A stretch of DNA of 64,000 nt from Cristatella mucedo (taxonomy: Eukaryota; Bryozoa; Phylactolaemata; Cristatellidae), in NCBI GenBank assembly GCA_009760855.2, contig WPIO01000034.1, forward strand, positions 2,171,001-2,235,000, given 5' to 3'. A program made the position numbers and the translations under genes. Under the pieces are notes generated by a model. The model was not told the DNA's origin and made no database searches. It was given only the letters and a program-made list of their open reading frames with translations. Of the stretch, positions 1-11,995 are shown in pieces (the first letter of the stretch is position 1; the number at the start of each line of letters is the position of its first letter).

Positions 1-127
1 AGCTAGTTTGGTCAAGGTGCTTGCCCGCCAGTGGTCTGGCCGCGGTCGTGGGCTCGAGTCCCGAGGCATATATGAAGCGCATGAATAGAAATTAAGTTCT
101 GTTAGGGAGTTATATAAATGAATTATA
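1..127 (+). mobile_element. SINE-B copy (tRNA-derived head, LINE-A-like tail)
   Basis: The first 75 bases read like a tRNA-derived Pol III head: an A-box-like stretch near 5-20 and a B-box-like GGGCTCGAGTCCC near 51-63. The rest (75-127) matches the LINE-A 3' end (AAGCGC, ATTAAGTTCT, TATATAAATG). The same head-plus-tail arrangement recurs at 42690, and reversed at 25095, 54418 and 57425, so it is a family and not a chance join. The left end may be cut by the window edge. Confidence 0.6.
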
Positions 128-318
128 TTTCTAGGCTACCACTAACCATTCGATCGTGCTTCCTTTGCAGCAAATATGAAGTGCCTAGAAAGAGATTGAG
201 TTCTCTGAGAGCACTATACCAGCAAATGCAAAGTACCTAAATCTAGCTTGAGTTCTCTGAGGGCGCTTTTTCAAGTCTATCATTATTATATCAAATATAT
301 TATTATTATTATAATTTC
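128..318 (+). mobile_element. LINE-A 3' ends, two in tandem
   Basis: Two successive degraded LINE-A 3' termini are seen. The first (about 135-228) has CACTAACCATTCGATC and GCCTAGAAAGAGATTGAG. The second (about 225-315) ends in an ATT-rich tail. No coding sequence remains. The ORFs here are chance. Confidence 0.6.
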
Positions 319-1048
319 CAGAGAGAAGAGAATAAAGAACCGATGCATGACGTGGGAAATGGTCGCAGTTACAAATGTGGGAGGGATCATGCAACAGACA
401 GGCAGGCAACACGTGAGCTGACGGCATGAGCAATATGTGAACATAAACGACGTACCCACTGAGGCTGTCAATGCTCATGATTGTATCAGCACGAGATGCT
501 TCGCTGGCCAAGGACGAGGATGAATAAACGTACTTCAGCCTATAACGTCATTTTCTCTATTACGGCCGACACCCTATGTAAACATTAGCTAGCAACATCG
601 GCATTGCCACACTAGTCAAACCGTGAGCCACCCTCAACCTGTCGACCTCGCCGTGTCAGTTGCAACGCTAGCCCAGATGCACAAGAGTGGAGCCTCCCTA
701 GGAAACCCACCTAACAATGTCCCACCCGCGAGACAAGGACCGCGAGACAAGGACCTTCGCAACTAAAAGTTCTTGCCAGTCGAGAGGAGATAGTAGTCAG
801 CCATGAATCGTGACGTGACTGTGTAGAATAAGGTCAAGACGAGTCGTGCAAAATGACAGCATCCGGAGGCTGCTTCCGGCTGACATACTTCCAAGACACC
901 GTGCTCAAACTGAGATTATTACGCCCGATGCAAAACGAGACAGCCACAGTCAGGCCAAACTAGTGGCCCTGACAAGCAAGCCAATGAGGTTGGACACAAC
1001 GGCTGCCATCGTGGAAGCCAGCGCTTCGAATGCACTTTCACGGCTTAC
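319..1048. other. Gene-free stretch left of the last LRCH exon
   Basis: There is no convincing coding sequence or named repeat. A short direct repeat (ACCGCGAGACAAGG-like, twice near 730-755) is the only visible structure. If the LRCH gene continues left, this is intron. Confidence 0.4.
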
Positions 1049-1254
1049 CCTCCAAGATGGGCGGGTGCTGAGCATGGCTGTGGCGGCATGGTGCTCTCCT
1101 GCACATCTTTGGCAGCAGAGACAGCACAAACACTTGGGGGCAGCCTGCCTCCTCTGCCAACAGTGGGCTGTCGATGCTGGTGCTGTTCCTCGGCAGAAGT
1201 TGCAGAAGCTCTCCGCTTTTTCAGCTCGTACTCTTGCTTTCGTCTAAGCAGCTC
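1049..1254 (-). CDS. LRCH: Probable LRCH-family exon (basic, then disordered)
   Basis: On the minus strand a good acceptor (TTTTTGTGTTAG) precedes an open frame starting ELLRRKQEYELKKRR and continuing through a Ser/Pro/Gln-rich stretch. It ends at a GG|GTAAGC donor, giving 206 nt, phase 0 in and phase 2 out. Phase 0 agrees with the exit phase of the exon at 11217. Assignment to the LRCH gene rests on strand, phase and the charged linker expected between the LRRs and the CH domain; no domain match proves it. The plus-strand ORF at 846-1247 is its shadow. The exon must continue into another exon left of here, possibly outside the window. Confidence 0.42.
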
Positions 1255-1317
1255 CTAACACAAAAAGCATGCTGCAATCAGCACACCAAAGAGATGGCCA
1301 TCATTATGGAGCTTAGC

Positions 1318-1323
<6 letters not shown>

Positions 1324-1415
<92 letters not shown>

Positions 1416-1506
1416 GAGGGAGGGAGGGAGGGAGGAAAGGAGAGAATGGGAGAGTGGGAGAGAGAGAGAAAGGGGAGGGAGAGAGAGAGAGAGAGAGAGA
1501 GAGATA
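1324..1506. repeat. (GA)n microsatellite, pure then interrupted
   Basis: About 80 bases of perfect GA are followed by GGGA/GGA-interrupted purine sequence. The Arg-Glu and Ser-Leu ORFs on both strands are translation of this repeat. Confidence 0.97.
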
Positions 1507-1539
1507 AGGAGAAGGAGAGGTGAGAAAGACGGAGAGCGA

Positions 1540-1700
1540 CTGAGTCATAACCGATGAGTAAGTCACTTTCACTTGCCAACCCGTGGGTCGTGGGTTCTAC
1601 CTGCAGCAGGCTTTTCTCTATAGCCCTCTCCAGGCAGGGTGAAAGCCACTAAGGTTCTTCTGCCTCTACATAAATGAGACTTGGCTGCTCCGGCCGAATA
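1540..1700 (+). mobile_element. Degenerate SINE-A
   Basis: The B-box-like GTCGTGGGTTCTACCTGC near 1587-1605 is followed by the SINE-A body (AGGCAGGGTGAAAGCCACTA, TTCTTCTGCCTCTACATAAA). The GA repeat lies directly upstream. Confidence 0.55.
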
Positions 1701-1904
1701 TCGAACGATTTACGAGAACTTTTAAATTACAGAAACAGAAACATGCTAAATGATCAACAGGACATCCTGGGAGGGGGGAAGAGTGCTAATATAGTACACA
1801 CACGGATGCGACTCCGAGATAGCTAGAAGATAAAGATAAAGAGAACAAAATACAGCACCCTCTGGCTCGTGCATCAAAAATCAACTTAAAACGTCTAAAC
1901 ATAA
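1701..1904. other. A-rich spacer
   Basis: AT-rich sequence between two repeats; no coding sequence is evident. Confidence 0.4.
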
Positions 1905-3485
1905 AATAATAAAAACAAGTATTTTGTATAGGAGAACTAAGATAGCTTAATCTCTATTCGTGCACTTTACAGCTTGCTAAAAGAGAAGCAATAACCAAAA
2001 GTTAATGAAAAGCACGGTATCCTGCTTCACACAATTATCGCTCTAGGACAAGCATGTAAAAGCACATAGAAGATGCAGGGCTGCTGCTTAGTCAGAACCA
2101 GCTAAGTATTAGTCTCTCAACTGTGCAAATTGTGTAGGCAAACCATACAGGAAAAAGACAGACCCAGTAAGGCGCTACATAAAAGTATGTCACTGTTGCA
2201 CTTCTCAAGACGCTCACAGTTTCATGATGCACACACTTCTCAAGACACGCACAGCTTCATGATGCACAGCAACCTAAAAGGACAATCTACTCGGACAGAG
2301 CGAAGGCTGCGTGGAACAGGTATGTCCTTCAGCTCCTTTTTTAATTTCATCCAATCAGGAGGTGACGTGATGGCAGTAGGCAGAAAGTGAGTTGAAAGCC
2401 TTGGGAACATAGTTACCGAAAGGCACGGTCTCCGAGGGAGTTGAAGTTACTTAAGGGCTTAACTTAATCGACCAGTGCCAGAAGAGCAGATGGAGCCAAG
2501 GAGGCCTGACGTGAAACTAATTCAGATCGATATGCCCAAGCCAAAGAATGGAAGGACCTGGGGTGAGTAATAGGATCTTGAAGTCAATACACTACTTGAT
2601 AGGCAGCCAGTACGGACTAGTTAGCAGTAATGCGATGTGGCATCTGCGACGTTTATGACAGATAAGCCTAGCAGCTGACTTTGCATCGACCGTACATCGT
2701 TGTTGCATGTGCAGGAAGACTACAAGAAGTGAGTTACAGAAGTCTAGTCCGGATGTCACAAATGCATGGACCAGCTGGCTGTGGTATCCTTATTCAAGCA
2801 AGCCAGAACTTTTGCAACATTCGACATCTGAAAGTAGGAAGACTTGACTGTGGAGCTGATGCGGCCGTCTAGGGAAAGGTCATTTTGAAACCGTTGACCT
2901 AGATTGTGCGCAAATGCTACAGTAGATATGCTGGCGAGCCAATTTTGAGGGATACATTTTCCAATTCTAATTCTAAGTAATACTAGGTTTGTGCATAATT
3001 AGTCAGTTGGCTTTATCATCATCCAATTACAGAAAGTTTGCTGCCATTCCGGTTTGCTGGCAAGCCAATTTTGAGGGATACATTTTCCAATTTTAATTCT
3101 AAGTAATACTAGGTCTGTGCATAATTAGTCAGTTTGCTTTATTATCATCCAATTACAGAAAGTTTGCTGCCATCCAGGCGTGCATGGTAGCCATGCATTC
3201 TGCTAAGGAGCTGAGAGTTTGAGATGCTGGACGGCATAAAAGACCAAAATACAAGCACATCTTCAGGTCGGCTGTATAAAAATGAATGCCTAGATTGTGC
3301 TTCGCAATTAGATCGGCAAGAAGGAGAACATAAACTGTGAAAAGGGTGTGACATCAGACGAATCCTCAGGGCACCCCAAACGTCAATGGCTTACTAGATG
3401 GTTGTTTTCAATTGAAATTTACTCTCCAAATTCTCTAACTGAGATAAGACCTAAACTATTACAATACAGTGCCTGTGACCCTCTA
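1905..3485 (-). mobile_element. Old LINE-A copy (3' half) with an internal tandem duplication
   Basis: Read on the minus strand this aligns with the better copy at 9531-10998: the RT region (LNDDKT-like and SARN-like blocks), the NSL-type C-terminal block near 2390-2450 and the 3' end near 1905-1970. Many stops and shifts show it is dead. A 126-bp segment is repeated in tandem at 2930-3055 and 3056-3181 with few differences, a duplication that happened after or during insertion. Confidence 0.75.
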
Positions 3486-3499
3486 AGTAAGACGACAGT

Positions 3500-3501
<2 letters not shown>

Positions 3502-3568
<67 letters not shown>
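3502..3568. repeat. (CT)n microsatellite
   Basis: Perfect CT dinucleotide run. Confidence 0.97.
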
Positions 3569-3571
<3 letters not shown>

Positions 3572-3659
3572 TCGATAGCAGTAATGGTGGTTGCTATCGG
3601 TTGGTATTAATAGCTATTCATTTATAAGCTGCAGATGACACGTAAATAGCACAGCCAGC

Positions 3660-4020
3660 GATTGCTATTTGATCGGCTTCCTCCTACCCATTGGAAATAC
3701 TTCCTAGTCTGGCTTCCTATCGTAACACCCACTCCCCTGAATCATGGTATTTGGGCTGTGTCTCAAACAAACCTCACGTCCTCAAGAGACTATGCCTTCA
3801 ATTCATATGCTCCCAAAGCCTGGAACTCACTCCCGACAGACATCGTGAAATTTCCTGACATGACGATACTTAGTGCTCATGCATGCTGAAATTGTTATGC
3901 ATATTACGCACGTTATTTCTAACCAATTGATAAACTTCCTTTCCAGCTTCTGTGAAGTGCCTAGAAATATATAGCTATTTTAGGGTGCTATATAAATGTT
4001 TTATCATTACATTTATCACT
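3660..4020 (+). mobile_element. LINE-A 3'-terminal fragment
   Basis: It contains the recognisable C-terminal block of the LINE-A ORF (SYAPKAWNSLP near 3805-3840), then the 3' UTR and tail (GTGAAGTGCCTAGAAATATA, GGGTGCTATATAAATG). Confidence 0.75.
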
Positions 4021-5600
4021 GCACCAAAGCCGTAGTGGCACTGACAGGGCTGAAAATTGTAACTACTAGCCCGGCATATACCACGTCCGAAGCTTACTTG
4101 GTAGCTCAAAGAAAGTGCTGCAGTACCACACGTGATGTCAAATAAAATACTCTTTGAAACACGTTTGTACCGGCACCCAATCAAAGACAGTCACCAAAGA
4201 AGAAATTGTGCAAAGTTTCGAAAAGCCCGATAGCACTCCCAAATTCCCATGAAACCAGCCCATTATCTGGCACAACTTTTCGTTCGACCCTTACGAGCTA
4301 TATTTCCATCATTAATAGTTTACTCGCTAGATACAGGCTGTCAATGTCCTTGGTTGGAAAGAAAAGTATTGATTGTTTCACATCAGCAAACCACGGCCTG
4401 GTCAGAGCATAATTTAGTTCGGTTTGCTGTCACACTACCAGTGCCAAGAACGCACCTCAGCTCACATTGCGCCATATCGCCACTATTTTTTCTCAGTATA
4501 ATTTTTGTTCAAAGTCGGCCTGTGAGACCGACGCTGGCGACACTGGCGCCTACTAAAAGGGCCACGTCCGAGAGCGCCTCGGACAGTTCATCGCTGGTGG
4601 CAGAGGCAACAATCGACAGGTGGGCTGGAACCTAATCTGTCCAAGCACCTCGACCACTGCCACCTCCCCTCCTTACGAGTGTCCCTGCCAAAGGCTAAGA
4701 TATCAATGAGCCAGAGAGAATAAATCACCTGTCGGCAGTCAACAGCCCATCAACACATCGGCACTCAGTAGCCAGATGCCTCATTATTACAGAACTGCTG
4801 CACAGCGGAGTGAGTCACGGCAGCTGAACCGTATCGATCCTCACATGTGCCTCTGGCGCCAAGCGACCCACAATCGGCAAGAAACTGAGACTCTCTCAGC
4901 AGCAGATGGCCAGCAACGTTGCCCCCGGCACTGCCGATAAGCCGAGGCCAGCTCGGGCAGAGCACGGCGGTGCGTCCGCCCAGTGAGTTCGGAGGAGACG
5001 AGCGCTGTGCGAGCCACAAAGAACGGATGAGATAGGCCAGAAAACCGACGAAGAAGTGCTGACATCATGCGCAGCCCCGGCGATAACACACTGCTTCAAG
5101 CAGCGGTCAAATCGCCTTTGTTGAGCGACTCGTTTGGCCACTGGCTGACGCACCGGCAGCTTGCGACTCCTGCTGGGTAGCATTTGGAACGCTCAAATAG
5201 TACGTTCAATTCGAAACAAGAGCGATTAGGAGGCAGCCCAGCCACTTGGACGCCACCTTAGAAAGGCAATGATCAGCTACATTATAAAGCAACTACTTCT
5301 TAGGTAGCAAACCTTGCCGGCAAACTGAGCGACGAGCCAGGCAGCAGCAGTGGAGCCAATATAGCAGCAGCGCTACTTGCAGCCTTCGGTGCTGCCGGTA
5401 CCTGGGAGCATGATTACAAAGGCACACGCAAGTCATGAAAGTAAGATTGGAAGTCATGAAAGTAAGATTATCATTCGTAGGCTAAATCCTCTCCCCTTAA
5501 CTCTCAGAGCCGGGCAAAAATCGACGCAAATGCATAAATCGAAATAAGCATGCAGCAGAACAGATACATGTGGCTAAGCAAAACTCTTCGAATCAGCCCT
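4021..5600. other. Unresolved region, partly GC-rich, no proven gene
   Basis: No repeat family is recognised. Two places could hold minus-strand exons. At 4540-4628 an acceptor (GATTAGGTTCCAG) precedes an open frame containing DELSEALSDVALL. At about 4840-5180 all three minus frames are open in GC-rich sequence (ORFs of 82-95 aa), a pattern more typical of composition than of coding. If real they would belong to the LRCH transcript, but neither shows a family motif I can defend. Confidence 0.3.
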
Positions 5601-6182
5601 AGCTATACATCGGTGAGTGCTACGCACGCGTGTGCACGCCATGCTGCAAGCCTACGGTGAAGGTGAGCACGAGGTGCACCACCAATGTTGACGTGACAAG
5701 CTGCTACGATGAGAAGGCAAGAGTGAACAGAACAAGGACAATGGATATTTACTCTGAAAGTCTCGAGCTGGATGCAAGAGAGCAGATTATTCGTGAGAAA
5801 CACGACGGCATCTTTCAACTCCCAAAATCGGTAGGACGACAACCCGTGTAACTAAAGAGCTTCTAACGACGGCTTATATGCTCCAAAAGTTTGGTTCACG
5901 AATACGCACAAAAATGCTCAGTGGGCCAAAGAACCATTGGTGCAGAATGCTACAAGCGACCCACTTATAGGGATAGAGGCCGATGCGACTGCTTTTAAAA
6001 ATAGCCAAGCTTGCCGTCAACGAGAGAGGCTCAAACGCAGTCAAAAAGCACTAACTATCGCTACAGCAGCCATGCCTAGCATTTGCTGCTCGGAAAAATA
6101 CTAAGTCAAACTCAACCACATTTCATGTGTGCGTGAAATGAGGTCTCTCCTGTCTCTCCATCCATTTCTCTCTCTCTCTCTC
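5601..6182. other. Gene-free stretch
   Basis: Opposed short ORFs at 5603-5851 lack splice context or family signal. There is a short CT run near 6165-6182. Confidence 0.4.
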
Positions 6183-6359
6183 TAATAAATAATTAATACT
6201 AACTGATTTAACAGCCTCTTTTGTATAGCGACAGAAGAGCCTTTATGGCTATCACCACCTCTTGCAGTGGTGATACAGGATCGCACACCGCAGGATTCGA
6301 ACCCACGACATCGGGATAGAGGTCGTGAAAAGCAACCACCTTACCTAGTGTGCCACCAC

Positions 6360-6361
<2 letters not shown>
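6183..6361 (-). mobile_element. SINE-A copy
   Basis: Read on the minus strand: A-box-like GGCACACTAGGTAAGG, a canonical B box (GGTTCGAATCC), then the family body (GTGATAGCC, GGCTCTTCTGTCGCTATAC) and the 3' end GAGGCTGTTAAATCAG. It abuts a (CT)n run at its 5' side. Confidence 0.85.

Positions 6362-6450
<89 letters not shown>
6362..6450. repeat. (CT)n microsatellite
   Basis: Near-perfect CT run, followed by CT-rich sequence to about 6505. Confidence 0.97.
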
Positions 6451-6454
<4 letters not shown>

Positions 6455-6505
6455 CTCACTCTTCTCTTGTTGCTCCCTCCTCTCTCTCTCATTCTTCTCT
6501 GTCTC

Positions 6506-7020
6506 ATAACTATAAGGCTTCACTTATACATAGCACAGCATTTAAATGTGCACTAGGATGCATAGTAGCAGGGATGGGGGCTGCACGAGAAGGCTTTTTT
6601 TGTCACGACGTGCCAGTGGGTGGGCAAGGAGAGAATCGTTCCATATAGGTACGGCAGCACTGAAAGTGAAGCAGTCGAAGGCAGCGACGACTAAGTTTGG
6701 GTGAAGGTCGCTAGGCATTTTCAGACAGAACTAAGCTGCTAGCCGAAAGCCGGGACATCGACCACATGCTGTGACCGGCTCATGCAGCAAGCAGCACAGC
6801 GTAGGATGGACGGCAAGAGACTCGTGGCATGCCGGCTTTCAGTCGGGCAAAGAAGGCAGCTGGCCGAACCTCAAACACACGTTCAGGCAAGCGACGCAGA
6901 GAGGCATAGATGGCGAATTCCAGTTCAACCGAACAAATGATGCATGGAAAATTCTACCTTTGGTTTGTAGGGAGTGTTAGAGATGGATTTTTCGAGACAC
7001 ATAAGTGAGGCAGAGAAGCC
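6506..7020. other. Gene-free stretch
   Basis: The plus-strand ORF at 6771-6980 (69 aa) has no recognisable motif and no clear splice context. No repeat family is seen. Confidence 0.4.
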
Positions 7021-7283
<263 letters not shown>

Positions 7284-8356
7284 AAGGAATAGGCAGAAGA
7301 TATATACTGAGAACAGAGTCAGACTGAGACTGGGAAACTAAGAGTAAGGCAGGCAGACATACACAGAAAGAGAGGGAGACATGCACAAGCGCACAGAGAG
7401 ATAAGGCTCAAAAAGGGTGCACGTGTGGCGTGCATGTGTAGGCATGCATGCATGTGTGACATGTCCAACAGCAAATACCGTTGTAGCTGGACAAAACGGT
7501 ATGATCATACTTCATTCAGCAAAAGATGCAATAATGATATTGCAGATAACACATGCATGTGATCAGGCTGCTGCTGCTAATGTTTGTCAAAGAATTGGCC
7601 GAAAACTGCCGAGCAGTTGGCAAACCAGTAGAAAAAGCAGCGCGCTCTGAATGCAATGCGGGTAATTGATGGAGTGGCAGCAGGCTTTAACGAAATATAC
7701 CTTACGATGGGCAGCCGGTGGTACTCTGTACATCTGCAAACGGTTTGTGCCAACCATCCCATTAAATATCGCTTCGATGCAACCATATACAAATGCAATG
7801 CAGCCGTATACAAATGTGCACATTCAAGCAATCTCGCATGTATACTTGAACAAATGTACTATCAGGATGACACTGTTACTAGGGCAACGTGCAGGATTGT
7901 AGGACATTTCATAGCTTGTTAAAGAGGCATGAAGAAATCAGTAGGCAACCACTGCCCAATCTGAGCTGATGCATACTTAAGCAGTTCCTTAAGTCTTGAT
8001 GTGCACAAGGTACGGCACTACTTATGGTGATGCACCTGATGGAGTGCCTAAGGCATCACCTACGTAACTCACTACAAGATGAATGGAGAGGCAGTATTGG
8101 TGAAGTGACAGCACTATCCCCACACGGTTAGACGTAATTGAAAACTACGAATCAACGTAAATAGACTGGAAAAAAGCTCACTAATAGCACTCTGTTCGTC
8201 TAGACAGGCAGTCACTAGCATATTAGCCTTCCTTAGGTAACAACCCAATACTCCTGCCTTTAAGTAAATTATCAAGAAAAATATTTAGTTCTCTTATGGT
8301 GCGAATGTTTTTATTATTATGAACATTTTGCCTGACTGGCTCTCCTCATACAGTGT

Positions 8357-8358
<2 letters not shown>
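7284..8358. other. Gene-free stretch
   Basis: The short opposed ORFs at 7577-7922 overlap on both strands and show no family signal. A duplicated phrase (ATACAAATGCAATGCAGCC-like) occurs twice near 7788-7820. No named repeat was recognised. Confidence 0.4.
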
Positions 8359-8411
<53 letters not shown>

Positions 8412-8422
8412 CCTCCCTCCCT

Positions 8423-8454
<32 letters not shown>
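8359..8454. repeat. (CT)n with a central (CCCT)n block
   Basis: A CT run, six CCCT units (about 8407-8430), then CT again. Pyrimidine-rich sequence continues to about 8655. Confidence 0.95.
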
Positions 8455-9530
8455 TTGCAACTCTCTAGCTATGTCAGTCTCTCCCATAGCATCTCTAACT
8501 GTCAGTGTAAGTCTCTGTCTCTTGCTGTCTCTCTGCCTCCTCTCTCTTCCTCCCCCTGTCTGCCTATCTCTTGCTGTCTTTCTGTGTCTGCCTGTCTCTG
8601 TCTCTTGCTGTCTCTGTTATCTCTCTGCTGTACTCACTAAGCTCTCTCTCTAATTCTTTCCCGTGTGCGTTTAAGTGTGTGTGTGTGCGCGCGCGCGCAC
8701 GTGTGCACACACAGGCGATTGCCTGTACGTTTTCGTATACATCTATCTGTCTGCCTGCCTGTCTGTCTGCCTGTCACTGTTTCTCTCTCACTAGCAGTGA
8801 GTTGTTGCATCGCACTTGTGCATGCATCGCATGAGGCCAAAGAGCAAAGACCGGACAGATCCTGCTAATAGACAGCAAAAACAATAGTCCATTGTGGAAG
8901 GGATCATACGTTACTGGCAAAGCACACAACAAATATAGGCAGAACTTGCCCATGCAGCTCGAAATGAGTGAGCAAGTATGACTCCAGCCTTTGATTCGAG
9001 ATACGCTGGATTCACCTCCCGATGACGACATCATACATGCTTTCTGGCGCTACGATACCTTTAGGTTGCTTAGTGCTTCATAAATCCAGCTGCAGACCAC
9101 ACAAACCAAACAGTCAGAGTTGTAAAAGGCCACTGCCCAAAAGATTCTGTGCTTACGGACACTGCTTTTCGGTGCTTGCCAAAGTCGTTGCCAAGTCTCT
9201 CAAAGAAACTGCTTAGTGATGCTTACTTAATGAAGTCACTTGTTTGCGCCATTAAGGAGCGTGCCCCTAGCTATTAGCACTGTTCATATATCAACAGACG
9301 AAGTAAACTTGTTGTTTGACACCACTTCTACATTTGAACAAAAAGATCACTTTGATTAGAATTTACATTAGCATGCGTGCACGGAGAGCCTCTCTACCAC
9401 CACTGCTGCTGCAGCAAGAAACTCAGGTTTTGGTCTCACGCGTGTGCACTCACACACACTATACTAGTGCACACATGCATGCACTCGCGCAAGCGCACAC
9501 ACACGTGTGCACCCACGCACACACACACAA
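8455..9530. other. Gene-free stretch with GT/GC and CA-rich patches
   Basis: 8675-8712 is an alternating GT/GC/CA stretch (Z-DNA-like pattern). 9436-9530 is CA-rich and runs directly into the LINE-A copy that follows. No supported gene. Confidence 0.45.
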
Positions 9531-11008
9531 CTAGTAAGTTCCAGTCTGGCTTTAGAGCTAATCACTCAATAGAATAAGCATTGCTTAGGGTGTACAACGA
9601 CCTACTTAGGAATGCAGACATAGGTAGAGTGTCTCTGCTTGTTTTGCTCGATCTTTCGGCAGCTTTTCATACACATCACAAAGTTCTTCTAGAGCACCTC
9701 TCATCTCGACTGGGCATCACTGGCACTGCTCTGCAATGGTTCAGGTCCTATCTCAGTTGGAGACTCCAGAGTATTGACGTGAATGGACAAAGATCATCCG
9801 AGGTACCTCTGAAATATGGGGTACCTCAGGGCTCTGTGCTTGGTCCAGTTCTTTTCACGGTTTTTACTCTGCCTCTCGCTGATGTGATTGCCAAGCACAA
9901 TCTAGGCTTTCACTTCTATGCAGATGACACTCAGTTGTACCTTTGCTTTGATCCCTCCCAGCCTTCGAGCACCTCAAATTCTCTAAACTCACTTGCTGCA
10001 TGTATTCATGACAGCCACACATGGATGGCAGCACATTTTCTAAAACTAAACGATGATAAAACTAACTTACTAGTTATGGGCAAACCCAGTGTGATTCACA
10101 AATTGGAAAGGCTGACGCTCAAAATTGGCTCTGCCAGCATATCTCCAGGTGAATCAGCTCGAAATCTAGGTGTCATGTTCCAAAGTGACCTCTTGTTAGA
10201 CGACCACATCAGCTCCACAGTCAAATCTGCCTACTTTCAGCTACATAACATTGCTCAAATTCGGGCTTGTTTAGATAAGGATACCACGACTAAGTTGGTC
10301 CATGCATTCGTGACATCCCATCTTGACTTCTGCAACTCACTGCTTGCTTGCCAACCGGCATGAGCAATCAGGCGATTACAGCTTGTGCAAAACTCTGCAG
10401 CTAGGCTTGTCTGCCGTGAGCGTCACAGTTGCCACATCTCACCACTTCTCGCCGACCTGCACTGGCTACCAGTCAAGCAACGGATCGACTTCAAGGTTTT
10501 GACACTCACTTTTAGGTCGCTTCATTCTATGGCTCCAGCCTATCTCTCAGATATCAGGCCAAGCATCGTACCACCTGCTTTTCGGAATCCAACAGTTTTC
10601 CAATACCTCGTACAAACCTCAAATCCCTTGGAGACCGTGCATTTAGTTTGTATGCTCCCAAAGCCTGGAACTCCCTCCCGACCTGCGTCAGAACATCCCC
10701 TGACCTGACCACATTTAAAAAGAACTTAAAGACACCTATTTAGGACAGCATTTAGTGGGTCCCTGTGATTCGTCCTTCACGTGCTTATGCGAGCTAACAC
10801 TGTGCATGCTGCCACTAACCACATTTGCATGCTGACCCTGTGCATGTCACCCCTAACCATGTTATTCATTTTGTTTGTTTATCAAGCATGATCTTACTCA
10901 CCATTCAATTGCATTTCCCTTTGCAGCAAATGTAAAGCGCCTAGGAAGAGATTGAGTTTTCTGAGGGCGCTTTTATCAAGTGCATTATTATTATTATTAT
11001 TATTATTA
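9531..11008 (+). mobile_element. LINE-A copy 1 (RT to 3' tail, 5'-truncated)
   Basis: A CR1/L2-group non-LTR retrotransposon, truncated at the RT fingers and complete at its 3' end. The order is RT palm, C-terminal block ending near 10735, a 3' UTR with repeated TGCATGCTGCCACTAACCA-type motifs, the hairpin-like terminal GCGCCTAGGAAGAGATTGAG...GGGCGCTT, and (ATT)n from 10984. The 5' end lies directly against CA-rich sequence. It is one of the two least decayed copies here. Confidence 0.93.
9581..10708 (+). pseudogene. LINE-A reverse transcriptase remnant
   Basis: Conserved RT features are readable: the LLDLSAAF motif A region, GVPQGSVLGP, and FHFYADDTQL with the catalytic YADD. Farther on come KLNDDKTNLLVMG, the ARNLGVMF block, and the C-terminal ASARLV-like and LYAPKAWN-like blocks typical of CR1/L2 elements. 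Three defects are visible. A TAA sits just before ALLRVYNDLL (9575). The usual AAFDT.DH reads AAFHTHH. A TGA at 10361 separates the second block (10385-10708), which has a later frame change. No endonuclease is present, so this copy is not autonomous. Confidence 0.9.
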
Positions 11009-11216
11009 AACAGGTTCCTTATGGTACTGATGTACACATCCCTGCAGCCAGATCTTTTTATGTCCAAAACTTTCACAAACCCCAGCAGCAGCGAGGAGAT
11101 AGAGCCTCCTCCCTGTAACCTCAGTGAAGCCAAAGATTTTGCATTCATCCCAACAAAATCAACCTTATTCGGTCACCTGCCCAGTATCCGATTGCACGGT
11201 TCATGAGGCTACTTAC
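11009..11216. other. LRCH intron sequence
   Basis: Short ORFs on both strands have no motif. The stretch lies between a LINE tail and the donor of the exon at 11217. Confidence 0.4.
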
Positions 11217-11480
11217 GCCCACGGATGCATCATCGGTGTCGTCAGTAAAAAAATTACAGCTCGGGTGGGTGGGCGTCGTGTAATTCTGCCGAGGATCGGT
11301 GAGCTGAAGATACGCTGAAGGTGCAGCAGCACTGCCGTGTGACACTGCCGCCGCTGCATGCGCAACCGGTGACAGCCTGCTGGCGCCGGTTGAGCTGGTA
11401 AAGCCTGCTGGTGAGCTGCTGATAGCATCACGAGTGAGGGACGGCTGCTGCTGCTGCTGTTGCACTGATACGGGTAACTG
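11217..11480 (-). CDS. LRCH: Probable LRCH-family exon (Gln/Ser/Ala-rich linker)
   Basis: The minus-strand acceptor GGTTGCAG precedes QLPVSV and six glutamines, then a Ser/Ala/Thr-rich segment. The end, TDDTDDASVG, lies at a consensus donor (GGC|GTAAGT). It is 264 nt, phase 0 to phase 0, and so compatible with the upstream exon at 12576. The composition fits the long disordered linker between the LRRs and the CH domain of LRCH proteins. There is no domain match, so the assignment is inference from strand, phase and splice sites. Confidence 0.5.
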
Positions 11481-11724
11481 CTGCAACCGCAACCAAGATA
11501 CAAGGTCAAGCATGCACATACCGAATTCCTTCCATCAAGGAAAATACAGAAACGCCAAAACAAATGAACGAACAAATCTGTTTCTAATCAAAGCGATCTG
11601 ACACTCACACATTGGTGTCAAGGTTCATTCTCTTACTCTGGCCTACTTATCAAAAATACTCCTTTCTCACACTTCACATCTAAATATCTACTCTTGAGAT
11701 GGTAGCCACTTAGATGGGCCTATA
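11481..11724. other. LRCH intron sequence
   Basis: No supported feature. It begins with the polypyrimidine and branch region of the exon at 11217 (minus strand). Confidence 0.4.
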
Positions 11725-11995
11725 ACAAACCTCAAGCCCGGAGCTCACTCTCCACTGACGCCAGGACAGCCAGTGACCTGAGTACACTTAAAAAGATGTT
11801 CCACGTGTTTATCAGGCATTTGCTCTGTCTGCACGACTAGTACTTGGAGTTCTTTTGGCTGTTGCAATTGCATGCTCTACTAACCAATTGACATGCTTAC
11901 TTTCCAACATAAGTAAAGTGCCTAGAGAGATTTGGTTATCTAATGGCACTAAAAGAATTTTGTTATTATTAAGAATGATTTACTATACCCGTGGT
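11725..11995 (+). mobile_element. Old LINE-A 3' fragment
   Basis: It contains a decayed LINE-A C-terminal block (CAAGCCCGGAGCTCACTCTC), then CTAACCAATTGACATGC and AAAGTGCCTAGAGAGATT with an ATT-type end. Strongly diverged. Confidence 0.6.

Noticed and set aside
846-1247. 133-aa plus-strand ORF
   Set aside because: The minus strand carries a spliced exon with good acceptor and donor over the same bases, with a more protein-like sequence.
4540-4628. DELSEALSDVALL as the start of the LRCH calponin-homology domain
   Set aside because: It has a superficial likeness to the helix before GVVLC, but the next residues do not continue the domain, and the exon would lie before the basic linker exon at 1049.
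10894-11148. Asn-run protein
   Set aside because: The Asn run is translation of the (ATT)n LINE tail.
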